DNA from: CAVPDA01 sp963702495
Lineage (GTDB): Bacteria > Pseudomonadota > Gammaproteobacteria > Burkholderiales > Rhodocyclaceae
Direction: 5' to 3'
DNA length: 64,000 nt
Assembly: GCA_963702495.1 (NCBI GenBank)
Contig: CAVPDA010000001.1
Coordinates: forward strand, 22,919 to 86,918
In this document: piece after piece, positions 27,323 to 34,610 of the stretch
Numbering within the stretch: position 1 is the first letter of the stretch
How the letters are laid out: every line of letters begins with the position of its first letter
The notes under the pieces: generated by a model
The model's database searches: none
What the model saw: only the letters and a program-made list of their open reading frames with translations
What the model was told of the DNA's origin: nothing
Made by a program: the position numbers and the translations under genes

Positions 27323-27733
27323 ATGAGGACTTTTGGCAAATTGGCGATCACCCTTGCAGTTGGAATGCTGGCCGGCAGCGCGCTCGCCCAGCAGCAACAA
27401 TCCGCGCCGGCCAGCCCGCAGGGTCAGGTGGCTCCCCAGACTGCGCCGGGTGGCTATTACGGTGGCCCGGGTTACGGGAATCCGTGGGGTGGCGGCTATC
27501 CGGGCGCTTGGGGCGCCCCGGTCTACGGTGGCTATCCCGGCTACGGCTATCCCGGCTACTACGGCTACCCCGGTTATGGCTACGGCCCTTGGGGTGACGG
27601 CTACGGCTACGGCCGCGGCTACGGCAGGGGTCGCGGTCGCGCCAGCGGCAACTTCAGCTTCGGCGGCGGCGGCGACCTGGGCGGCTGGGGTGACGGCCGT
27701 GGTGACTACTACGATCGCGGCTATTGGTGGTAA
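27323..27733 (+). CDS. sulfur-globule-type Gly/Tyr-rich secreted protein A
   Basis: 136-aa exported protein. The signal peptide MRTFGKLAITLAVGMLAGSA ends LAQ. The mature part is Gln/Pro-rich and then a Tyr-Gly-Pro array (YPGYGYPGYYGYPGYGYGPW), an Arg-Gly stretch (GRGYGRGRGRASGNF), and a GGWGDGRGDYYDRGYWW end. ATG 27323 follows TTTGGAGAGAGTG; a TTG at 27311 is less likely. Composition and the WW end match small sulfur-globule envelope proteins of purple sulfur bacteria. Identity rests on composition only. Confidence 0.62.
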   Translation: MRTFGKLAITLAVGMLAGSALAQQQQSAPASPQGQVAPQTAPGGYYGGPGYGNPWGGGYPGAWGAPVYGGYPGYGYPGYYGYPGYGYGPWGDGYGYGRGYGRGRGRASGNFSFGGGGDLGGWGDGRGDYYDRGYWW

Positions 27734-27759
27734 GTCGTTTCGAGTAAGGCTTCAGGGGG

Positions 27760-27791
27760 CGCATTCGCCGCCGGAAACGGCAGCGAATGCG
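27760..27791. repeat. GNRA-capped hairpin between globule-type genes
   Basis: CGCATTCGC (27760) pairs perfectly with GCGAATGCG (27783); inside, GCCG and CGGC close a GAAA tetraloop. There is no T-tract. A stable, tetraloop-capped stem just after the first gene of the row could protect its mRNA 3' end, giving it more transcript than the next gene, or act as an attenuator. Confidence 0.55.
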
Positions 27792-27878
27792 ACCTGAAAG
27801 GGAGCGGCATGCGCCACGGTGCCATAGTGCTCCGGGCGCGTGTCAGCGGATTTGCACTCGCACACGGAGGATATCCTC

Positions 27879-28106
27879 ATGAACCGCATCACTAAGTCTT
27901 TGGCGATCGCCTCGTTGGCGGCAGCGGTCCTGGCGCCGGTTGCCACTGACGCCCAAGCCTGGTGGGATCATCCGGGTTGGGGACCCTACGGCGGCTATCC
28001 GTACTACGGCGCCGGTCCGTGGGGGGGCTACCCCTACTACGGCGGCTATCCCTACTATGGCGGCGGTCCCTGGCATCGGGGGCCGTGGCGCCGGTGGTGG
28101 TGGTAA
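27879..28106 (+). CDS. sulfur-globule-type secreted protein B
   Basis: 75-aa exported protein. The signal peptide MNRITKSLAIASLAAAVLAP ends VATDAQA, and the mature 48 residues are almost only Trp, Gly, Tyr and Pro (WWDHPGWGPYGGYPYYGAGP and similar), ending RRWWW. GGAGG lies eight bases before the ATG. The signal peptide is closely like that of the next gene, so the two are probably duplicates. Confidence 0.65.
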   Translation: MNRITKSLAIASLAAAVLAPVATDAQAWWDHPGWGPYGGYPYYGAGPWGGYPYYGGYPYYGGGPWHRGPWRRWWW

Positions 28107-28259
28107 CCGAAAGCAAGTCGATCGAGTAGCAGTTGGGGCCGGTCCGCTGCCGACGCAGGTGGCGGACATGGTCTCAAGGCGGCGCCTGCACGCGTCGCGG
28201 ACGGCACGACTTCCCGGCGGCACGCAGGCGAGTTCGCAATCGGACTGGGAGGATCAAAA

Positions 28260-28568
28260 ATGCGTCAATTCAAGAAACAGTTGGCCATCGCTGCGTTGGT
28301 GGCAGCCGTGTTGGCCCCGGTGGCGGGCGATGCACAAGCTTGGTGGGGCGGCCCGTGGGGCGGCTATCCCGGATATGGCTATTCGCCGTGGGGCGGCTAT
28401 CCCGGATATGGCGGCTGGGGACCTTGGGACGACTACGGCTACGGACGCGGTTATGGGCGCGGCTACGGACGCGGCCGCGCAACCTTCAGTTTCGGCGGCG
28501 ACCTGGGCGGCTGGGGCGACGGCCTCGGCAATGGCTGGGGGAACCCCTGGAACAACTGGTGGTGGTAA
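28260..28568 (+). CDS. sulfur-globule-type secreted protein C
   Basis: 102-aa exported protein. Signal peptide MRQFKKQLAIAALVAAVLAP (ending VAGDAQA) is followed by WWGGPWGGYPGYGYSPWGGY, an Arg-Gly section (YGRGYGRGYGRGRATFSF), and GGDLGGWGDGLGNGWGNPWN plus NWWW. GGAGG lies seven bases before the ATG. It combines the Trp-Gly-Pro start of protein B with the Arg-Gly and FGGDLGGWGD end of protein A, so the three are related. The expected place is the periplasm, around stored sulfur. Confidence 0.65.
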   Translation: MRQFKKQLAIAALVAAVLAPVAGDAQAWWGGPWGGYPGYGYSPWGGYPGYGGWGPWDDYGYGRGYGRGYGRGRATFSFGGDLGGWGDGLGNGWGNPWNNWWW

Positions 28569-28595
28569 CCGAGACAAGCGACTGAATGCGCTCAC

Positions 28596-28614
28596 GGGCG
28601 GGATCATCCCGCCC
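28596..28614. terminator. strong stem-loop after globule-type genes
   Basis: GGGCGGGAT and ATCCCGCCC flank a single C, giving a near-perfect palindrome 28 bp after the last globule-type gene. No T-run follows, so intrinsic termination is uncertain; it may act as an mRNA-end stabiliser. Confidence 0.5.
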
Positions 28615-28780
28615 GGCGCAGTCACCACGAGCCGTTCCGGCAATTGCCAAGCCGGCGGTCAATCCCCGCTGTTCTCCCGCACGACGTCTCGCCACACCGG
28701 CGACTAAAGCAGAGTCACAATGTCGTGCACGCCAGCGCGAAACCGGCATACCTGCCGGGATAACGGGAGGGGGATAGACC

Positions 28781-29161
28781 ATGACGATCGTCGCCATGAA
28801 CCACTTTACCGTCCTTGCACAGGACTTGGAGGCGACTAGGGAATTCTACGCGGATGTCCTGGGTCTGACCGAGGGACCGCGCCCGAACCTTGGATTCCCG
28901 GGCGCCTGGTTCTACATCGGAGACACGCCGGCACTGCACGTCGTTGCCGGACGGCCTCTCCCCGCCGACCCCCGCGGTGTGCTGGACCACATGGCGTTCA
29001 GCGCCACCGATCTGGCCGGAACGGTACGCAAACTCGAGGCGCGAGGGGTTCGCCACGACCTGCGCCGCCAGCCCGAATCCGGACTGTGGCAACTGTTCTG
29101 CTTCGACCCCAACGGCGCTCGGGTGGAACTGGATTTCTCTGCCGACGAGCCGGTGCGTTGA
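28781..29161 (+). CDS. VOC-family (glyoxalase-like) protein
   Basis: 126-aa vicinal-oxygen-chelate protein with two beta-alpha-beta units. MNHFTVLAQDLEATREFYAD carries the first metal-ligand His; LDHMAFSATDLAGTVRKLEA carries the second, and the C-terminal RVELDFSADEP the Glu. The substrate is not predictable; relatives include glyoxalases, dioxygenases and resistance proteins. Confidence 0.78.
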   Translation: MTIVAMNHFTVLAQDLEATREFYADVLGLTEGPRPNLGFPGAWFYIGDTPALHVVAGRPLPADPRGVLDHMAFSATDLAGTVRKLEARGVRHDLRRQPESGLWQLFCFDPNGARVELDFSADEPVR

Positions 29162-30007
29162 GAAATATCAGATGGCAATCGTGGCGACGGTCAATGACGA
29201 CGGCCGGTGTCGCTGTCGGATGGGTCCGATCATGCATGCGACGCGCCTCCTCGTGCGGCCGCACAAAAATCGAAACGGTGCGGCACTTTTCAGACGGCCG
29301 GTTTCTAGCCTTCTGACATACGCTTTGCCGCTTTCGCAAGGCGCTGAAGGGCTGATTCGCGGCGAAGGCTCGCCTGGGAAACGCCACTGCCGGAGCGCAC
29401 GTAGGCGGCGGCAGGGGACCGCGCAATTCCAGCTCGCCCGCCCCTGCCCTGCCGCTGCAGGCGACTGCGCATTCGGAGTTGGCAAGGCCCACCGCCAAAC
29501 ATCTTGAGGCGGTACACGCGAGTTGTCAGCGCCGTTCTGAGAGTCGTCTGAACTTGGCGATGTGAAACCGGTGGATTGTATTGGTCGATGTTGTTCGACC
29601 GTTCGCCCCGAGCATCTCGATCACGCGTTCTCTTCTGGAGTCTCTCGCTCGCTTGGGCTGGGAGCCCGGCAGCGGCGCGGCGCGCGCCCTGGGGACCTCC
29701 GACCTCTACGTAGCCAATGTGACGGGGTCCTTCATTCCCACCGGGCCGCCGTCGTGTGACATTTTTCCTACGGTCGGGCGGTATCGGGTCAAGGTTGTGA
29801 CGAAATCCATTGATCTCCGGGGCAAATTTGCGGACGATACTTACAAACGAAAAGGATAGGTGGTTCGGTAAGTAGGCGACTGTGATTCGCCGATGTTTCC
29901 AACGGGAAATCTTCCTGGCTCACCGCGGTCCGACGAGGTGTATCGCTTTGGCTTCAACGAACGCTTCAGCAATCGCCTGAAGTGACAATAAGAAGAAGAA
30001 ATTCGCC
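29162..30007. other. gene-poor stretch
   Basis: About 850 bp without a convincing gene. A 92-codon frame from TTG 29581 (LARLGWEPGSGAARALGTSD within it) lacks a ribosome site and a recognisable domain and is probably chance. No repeat or structured RNA stands out. Confidence 0.5.
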
Positions 30008-30035
30008 AACCCCGCTCCGGCGGGGTTTGTCTTTT
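30008..30035 (+). terminator. rho-independent terminator
   Basis: AACCCCGC and GCGGGGTT form an 8-bp stem around TCCG, followed by TGTCTTTT. It points rightward. No clear plus-strand gene lies just before it. Confidence 0.75.
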
Positions 30036-30119
30036 CCGGCCCCCCGCATCGACGCCCGCCTCGAACCACGGCTCGGTGACGGGACGGGGAGCAGAGCCGG
30101 GTCGGTGCCCGGCTCCCCG

Positions 30120-30491
30120 TCATTTCTTGACGCTGACGCTCGCCTCCTCCACCAGCAGGGGATAGGCGTAACCGGCGCCGAAATCCCGGTCCAACGCCAC
30201 CTTGCCGGTGACGGTCACTTGGTCGCCGACGGCCGCCGTCTCCTTGCTGGTTACGGTGAGGTCGTTGCTGCTCTGGTCGCCGGTACCATCCTGCACGTGC
30301 AGGAAGTTGCGTCCCATGATCCCATTGTTGACCTTGACCACCTTGCCCTGCACCCGCACCGTCTGACCGGCGAGCGCCGCCTTGTCCTTGTAAACAGCGG
30401 CGACGGTCTTGAGTTTTGCTTCCTCGGCAAAGGCATACGATGATCCCATGCCTACGACACCGGCTAACAAGACAGCTACGAATCTTTTCAT
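30120..30491 (-). CDS. exported OB-fold protein
   Basis: 123-aa protein with signal peptide MKRFVAVLLAGVVGMGSSYA (ending FA). The mature part is an OB-fold of the nucleic-acid/BOF-like type: KAALAGQTVRVQGKVVKVNN, GRNFLHVQDGTGDQSSNDLT, VGDQVTVTGKVALDRDFGAG. The frame is open further upstream, but the signal peptide and the CCTGGAGAG before ATG 30491 fix the start. Similar small periplasmic OB-fold proteins occur widely; the role is unknown. It is separated by 124 bp from the end of the eCIS operon. Confidence 0.75.
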   Translation of the reverse strand: MKRFVAVLLAGVVGMGSSYAFAEEAKLKTVAAVYKDKAALAGQTVRVQGKVVKVNNGIMGRNFLHVQDGTGDQSSNDLTVTSKETAAVGDQVTVTGKVALDRDFGAGYAYPLLVEEASVSVKK

Positions 30492-30615
30492 GAGTACTCT
30501 CCAGGAGGGGTAAGCGTTCAAGGATGCAGCGAATGCCGCCCGCCCATTGTATCCTCTGGCGCACCCGATCCGGTCGTGGCTCTTGCCGCCGGGAGCGTGA
30601 AGCAGGCGGCTGCCT

Positions 30616-33102
30616 TCAGTCCGGTTTGGGTTGTCCCGGCCAGACACGCTCGACGCGCCTCTTGCCGAACACCGGCCCCATGCCCGGCTTGCCCGCCACG
30701 TAGAGGGCAGTCTTCAGATACTCCTGACGCACGCGCTCGTCGTCGGTACAGGCGTAGCGGTGGATCACGTCGAGCAGACTGGTCGGGATGCTGCCGACAT
30801 GGCCGCAGAGGTTGACCAGGGCGTCGAAGTGCGCCTGATCCAGATCCACCAGCACATGCTGCTTCAGCCAGCCCGCTCCGGCCGCGAGCCCGTCAGCCAA
30901 TCTGGCGGAGGCATAACTCTCCGTCCAGCTCATCGGTGGCAGGCAGTCGCACGCATTCAGCGTCAGGGAACCGACCTGTACCTGACGCGGGCTCGGGCTG
31001 CAACAGCCCTTGGACGGGTTGGCGGCGGCCTTCTCGGAACCGCACGGCGGGCGCCAGATGACGTTGCCGTAGCCGATGGTGCAGGCGCCCTCGGCGGCGA
31101 GATAGGGCTCCGGCATGAAGTGCTCGCCCTTCTTGATCTTCTCCACGTGCTCGGCGCTCACCTGCGTCGGGTGGCTGGTCTGGGAAGGCGGCTTGGCGCA
31201 GGGGCCGATTTCGCTCGATGCGTCGATCAGTCCCGCCTTGCGCAGCTTGGTCCGCAATGCCGCCTTGCGCTTGCGGAAGGCGGCCAGGGCGTCGGCATAC
31301 GCCCGCATGCCTTTGTGCGCGTCGGCGGTGCGGGCCGCATTGCCGTCATTGCCCTGGCGCAGGGCATCGGCGCAGGTCCGCGGGGCGCTCACCTGCGACT
31401 CGAGGAAGCCGTCGCGCCACGCCTCGGAGGGATAGGGCAGTTCGTCCTGCGCCGGTTCGAATGTCGCACCGTGGGCGCGCGCATCGGTCAGCGCCGCCTT
31501 CGCCGCCTCATACTTGGCGACTGCGGCGCTGAATGCCTCCCGGGCTGCCTTCGCCTCGGCCGGCGCTCCCTGGACCGCCACCGGATGAAAAGGGTTGAAG
31601 TCCATCTGCGCCAGTGCTGCGATGTTGAGCGCCGTCGTCTGGGCCGTGATGTCCGCCAGCGCGCGCCGGCCGATTTCCTCGGAATCGTCCCGCTGCACCA
31701 CGGTGTCCGCGAGCCCTGCCCGGCCTGCGGCAGAAATGGCCGCCAGCGGCGCCTTGCCGCGATTCTGCCCGCGCGGCAGCGTCGCTCCACCGGCCACGTC
31801 CTGGGAAAACCGATCGGCCTGCTGTTCGAAGCGGTCATGCCGCTCGCTCATCCGAAGCCCCGACGCGACGGGACGTCCCGACACGTCGCCACGGCTTTGC
31901 TGCACCGTGTGGGCCACCTCGTGGGCCAGGAGCCGCTGACCCTCGTTGGACCGGGGATCGTACAACCCCTGCCGGAAGAAAACGTCCGCGCCCAGGGTGA
32001 AGGCGCGGGCATGCAGATCACGGGCCAGGGAGTCGGCTCCCGCATCCCGGTGCACGCGCACCGCAGACAGTTCCGCACCGGCGTGGCGCTCCAGGCGCCC
32101 GCGAACATCCTCGGGCAGGGGCTCGCCGCCGCCGCGGGCTGCGCGCAAGCGTCGGGAAAGGTCCTGCGCCCGGGGCGGCGCGGCATCCGCTGAGTCCCGC
32201 TGCAGCCCCGGTGCTGTGCCTCCCCAGTCCGGAATCAGCCCGCGCGGCGTGTCGTAGGGACCGTAGAACGGCGTCATCGATGGCGCGGGACCGAAGCCCA
32301 GGATCGGCATGGCATTGTGCAGCAGCAGCCCGAGGTCCACATGGGCGCCGAAAGTGGCGCCGCCCTGGCTCGTGTATTCCAGTCCCAGCCAGGGCAGCTT
32401 GGGCACCGGGATTACTGTGCCGTCGATCAGGTTCAGCGACTCACTGCGCAGGCCGGGCGAGAGGATCGCACCGGTGCCGAGGGTGGCGGCGGTGACGCCG
32501 ATCCAACTCACGATGAGCACCTGCCCGCCGCTACCGGCTTCGCTCCAGGCGCGCTCCACATCGCTTCCCACCCGGTCCTGGACATCGGTGAGCAACCGGT
32601 CCACTTCCGGGACCTGGGTGAAGGCGCGGAACACTTCGCCCGCCGTGGCTTCGCGCGGCACTTCGGGCCCCGGCTGCGGCGGCGCGGCGGCGGGTGGCGC
32701 AGCGGACGATGGCGTCACGGGGCTGGACGGGGAGCTGCCGATCGCCTCCCACCAGTCGATGCCGCGCAGGATGGGCAGCAGGAGGGCCGGATCCAGCGCC
32801 TGCAGCACATACCGGCGGAGCAGAACGAGGGTATCCGGGTCGAGACTGAAGTTCCGTGCCGGCGACCGGCCGAACCGCGACGTGCGCGGCGGCTGCAACA
32901 GCGACGGGGGCGTGAGCTGCAGGCGCGGCAGCGGGGGCAGATCGGCTTCGCCGTCGCGCTGCACGGTAAGCGTGCCCGCCCCGCGCCCGGCGCCGAGATA
33001 CGGCGGCAGCCCCGCCCCCGCGGGGCGATACAGCGGCGGCGAGGCGGCGCAACGCGCCGGCGGCATGCTGCGCCGCGGCGTAATGACGTGCTCCAGACCC
33101 AT
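30616..33102 (-). CDS. DUF4157 protein fused to a GH24 lysozyme-like domain (candidate eCIS effector)
   Basis: 828 aa. Pro-rich N-terminal region (to about 340) with short hydrophobic patches (VLIVSWIGVTAATLGTGAIL) but no signal peptide; DUF4157 domain (about 335-425) with LSAVRVHRDAGADSLARDLH and zinc motif H394-E395-x-x-H398 in LLAHEVAHTVQQ; helical linker; lysozyme-like domain (about 650-825) with GACTIGYGNVIW and HFDALVNLCGHVGS, ending FGKRRVERVWPG. Aligned to T4 lysozyme, E660 and T675 keep the 15-residue spacing, but the Asp position (669) is Ala. Last gene of the eCIS cluster. DUF4157 is a known marker of eCIS cargo, so this is probably a loaded muralytic toxin or a self-release enzyme. 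Confidence 0.8.
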   Translation of the reverse strand: MGLEHVITPRRSMPPARCAASPPLYRPAGAGLPPYLGAGRGAGTLTVQRDGEADLPPLPRLQLTPPSLLQPPRTSRFGRSPARNFSLDPDTLVLLRRYVLQALDPALLLPILRGIDWWEAIGSSPSSPVTPSSAAPPAAAPPQPGPEVPREATAGEVFRAFTQVPEVDRLLTDVQDRVGSDVERAWSEAGSGGQVLIVSWIGVTAATLGTGAILSPGLRSESLNLIDGTVIPVPKLPWLGLEYTSQGGATFGAHVDLGLLLHNAMPILGFGPAPSMTPFYGPYDTPRGLIPDWGGTAPGLQRDSADAAPPRAQDLSRRLRAARGGGEPLPEDVRGRLERHAGAELSAVRVHRDAGADSLARDLHARAFTLGADVFFRQGLYDPRSNEGQRLLAHEVAHTVQQSRGDVSGRPVASGLRMSERHDRFEQQADRFSQDVAGGATLPRGQNRGKAPLAAISAAGRAGLADTVVQRDDSEEIGRRALADITAQTTALNIAALAQMDFNPFHPVAVQGAPAEAKAAREAFSAAVAKYEAAKAALTDARAHGATFEPAQDELPYPSEAWRDGFLESQVSAPRTCADALRQGNDGNAARTADAHKGMRAYADALAAFRKRKAALRTKLRKAGLIDASSEIGPCAKPPSQTSHPTQVSAEHVEKIKKGEHFMPEPYLAAEGACTIGYGNVIWRPPCGSEKAAANPSKGCCSPSPRQVQVGSLTLNACDCLPPMSWTESYASARLADGLAAGAGWLKQHVLVDLDQAHFDALVNLCGHVGSIPTSLLDVIHRYACTDDERVRQEYLKTALYVAGKPGMGPVFGKRRVERVWPGQPKPD

Positions 33103-33115
33103 CGCCGGAGGAGGA

Positions 33116-34585
33116 TTACGGCACGTTGAATACGCCGCGGATGGCGGTCCACTCCAGGCTTCGCACTTCCCGGCCGCTGCGCCGGATCAAGCCGCGAAAC
33201 TGCATCAGCGCGTCGAAGGAGTCGCCAGTCTGGGTGTTCAGGAGTGCGCCCGGGAAATCCTCGTTGCGGTAGCGGCAGCCGTCGGCCTGGTCGGCGTTGC
33301 CCGCATCGTCGATGTAGCGATCCTCCGGGTTGTTGTCGGCGGCATTGGCGCGATGACCGTAGTTCACCGGATTGTCCGAGGTGTCGCCGTCCTCTCGGAA
33401 ATCCGCGGTGAGACGCCCCGCCGGCAGGAGGTTGAAGATGCCGTTGAGGTCGTTCACCACGCCGCCGCGGGTGCGCGTCAGGTGGCCACGGATGAACTGG
33501 CGGTACTCGTAGTCGGCGCAGTTGCAGCGATCCTGGAACTGGGCCTGGCCGCGGAAATGGCCACGCAGATTGTGCTGCCCGCCGCCGCTGACGGTGAAGC
33601 TCACGGGAAAACCGAGCACGAAGAACGACACCAGGCAGTTCTCGTCGTCGGTGGCAACGCCCTCGGCGCCCATCTCTGTGTTCAGGAAGCGGAACATCTC
33701 ATTGCCGACCATGCCGTCGCTTGTCAGGTTGTACTCCTCCTGGATCTGCGCGACGGCGAGGATGTCGGCTTCGGTCGACCTGCCGGTGGGCTCGGTGCCG
33801 ATGATGTCCTGGATCACCCGCGTATGCTCGGCGGAGTAGCGCGAGCGGTTGAAGGCGAGCGCCTGTCGGATCTGCGCCGCCGTGAGATCGGGCTGGTCGG
33901 CGACGTTGGCTGGCGGTTCGGTGGCAAGGTCGCGCTGCACCACTCCCGGCACCGCGGCCTGAGTCACGGCGCCGAGCGCCGAACCGCCGCGGGCGACGCG
34001 CTGCGCCACGCCGTGGGCTTCGCGCTCGGCGGCGCTGCCCGGCTCCGACAGCGAGGCCGGACGCTGGCCCGAAGCACTCGACTGCTGCACCACATGGGTC
34101 AATTCGTGCGCCAGCAGCCGCCTGCCCTCCGCGCTATGGGGCGCGTACTGACCGGCGCCGAAGGCGATATGGTTGCCGTAGGCGTAGGCGCGGGCGTGGA
34201 TGCCGCGGGCCGACTCGGCGGCATGCGCATCGGCATGGACGCGCACCGCACCGAGATCCTGTGCGAAGCGCGGCTCGAATTCGCGCCGCACTTGCGGATC
34301 GAGCGCGTGCCCGCCTTCGGCCACCACCTTCCGTACCGCGGATAGCGAGTCCGGACGCGGCGCCCGCCCGCCGCCCCGTCCGAGCGCCTTGCGACGGCAC
34401 TCGGCGCAGCTGCCGCCGCAACTGCAGCGTCCATTGCCGGCGCCCGAGCGCTGCCACAGCGCGAGGCCGGAGCGCCCACCGGCGTCGCCGATGCGCTCCT
34501 CTTCCTCGGGTCCGGCGGACTTTGCCGCGCCCGCCGAACGCTCGGCTGGCTCGCGGCTCGCCTTTTCCGGTATCACGTTTGCCAT
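33116..34585 (-). CDS. DUF4157 protein (candidate eCIS effector)
   Basis: 489 aa. A charged N terminus is followed by a cysteine cluster (NGRCSCGGSCAECRR, residues 51-65, possibly metal-binding), the DUF4157 domain (about 78-170) with LGAVRVHADAHAAESARGIH and the zinc motif H160-E161-x-x-H164 in LLAHELTHVVQQ, and a peptidoglycan-binding-like helical piece (ADILAVAQIQEEYNLTSDGM). The C-terminal region of about 200 aa is not recognised; it has CNCADYEYRQFIRGHLTRTR, which could hold a catalytic centre. Directly upstream of the lysozyme fusion and downstream of the AAA+ ATPase. Probably cargo of the injection system. Confidence 0.75.
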   Translation of the reverse strand: MANVIPEKASREPAERSAGAAKSAGPEEEERIGDAGGRSGLALWQRSGAGNGRCSCGGSCAECRRKALGRGGGRAPRPDSLSAVRKVVAEGGHALDPQVRREFEPRFAQDLGAVRVHADAHAAESARGIHARAYAYGNHIAFGAGQYAPHSAEGRRLLAHELTHVVQQSSASGQRPASLSEPGSAAEREAHGVAQRVARGGSALGAVTQAAVPGVVQRDLATEPPANVADQPDLTAAQIRQALAFNRSRYSAEHTRVIQDIIGTEPTGRSTEADILAVAQIQEEYNLTSDGMVGNEMFRFLNTEMGAEGVATDDENCLVSFFVLGFPVSFTVSGGGQHNLRGHFRGQAQFQDRCNCADYEYRQFIRGHLTRTRGGVVNDLNGIFNLLPAGRLTADFREDGDTSDNPVNYGHRANAADNNPEDRYIDDAGNADQADGCRYRNEDFPGALLNTQTGDSFDALMQFRGLIRRSGREVRSLEWTAIRGVFNVP

Positions 34586-34610
34586 GTCTGCCTCCTGTCG
34601 CCCACTGCTT

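Noticed and set aside
29581..29859. 92-codon gene from TTG
   Set aside because: No ribosome site, rare start codon, and no recognisable domain; kept only as a note on the gene-poor stretch.
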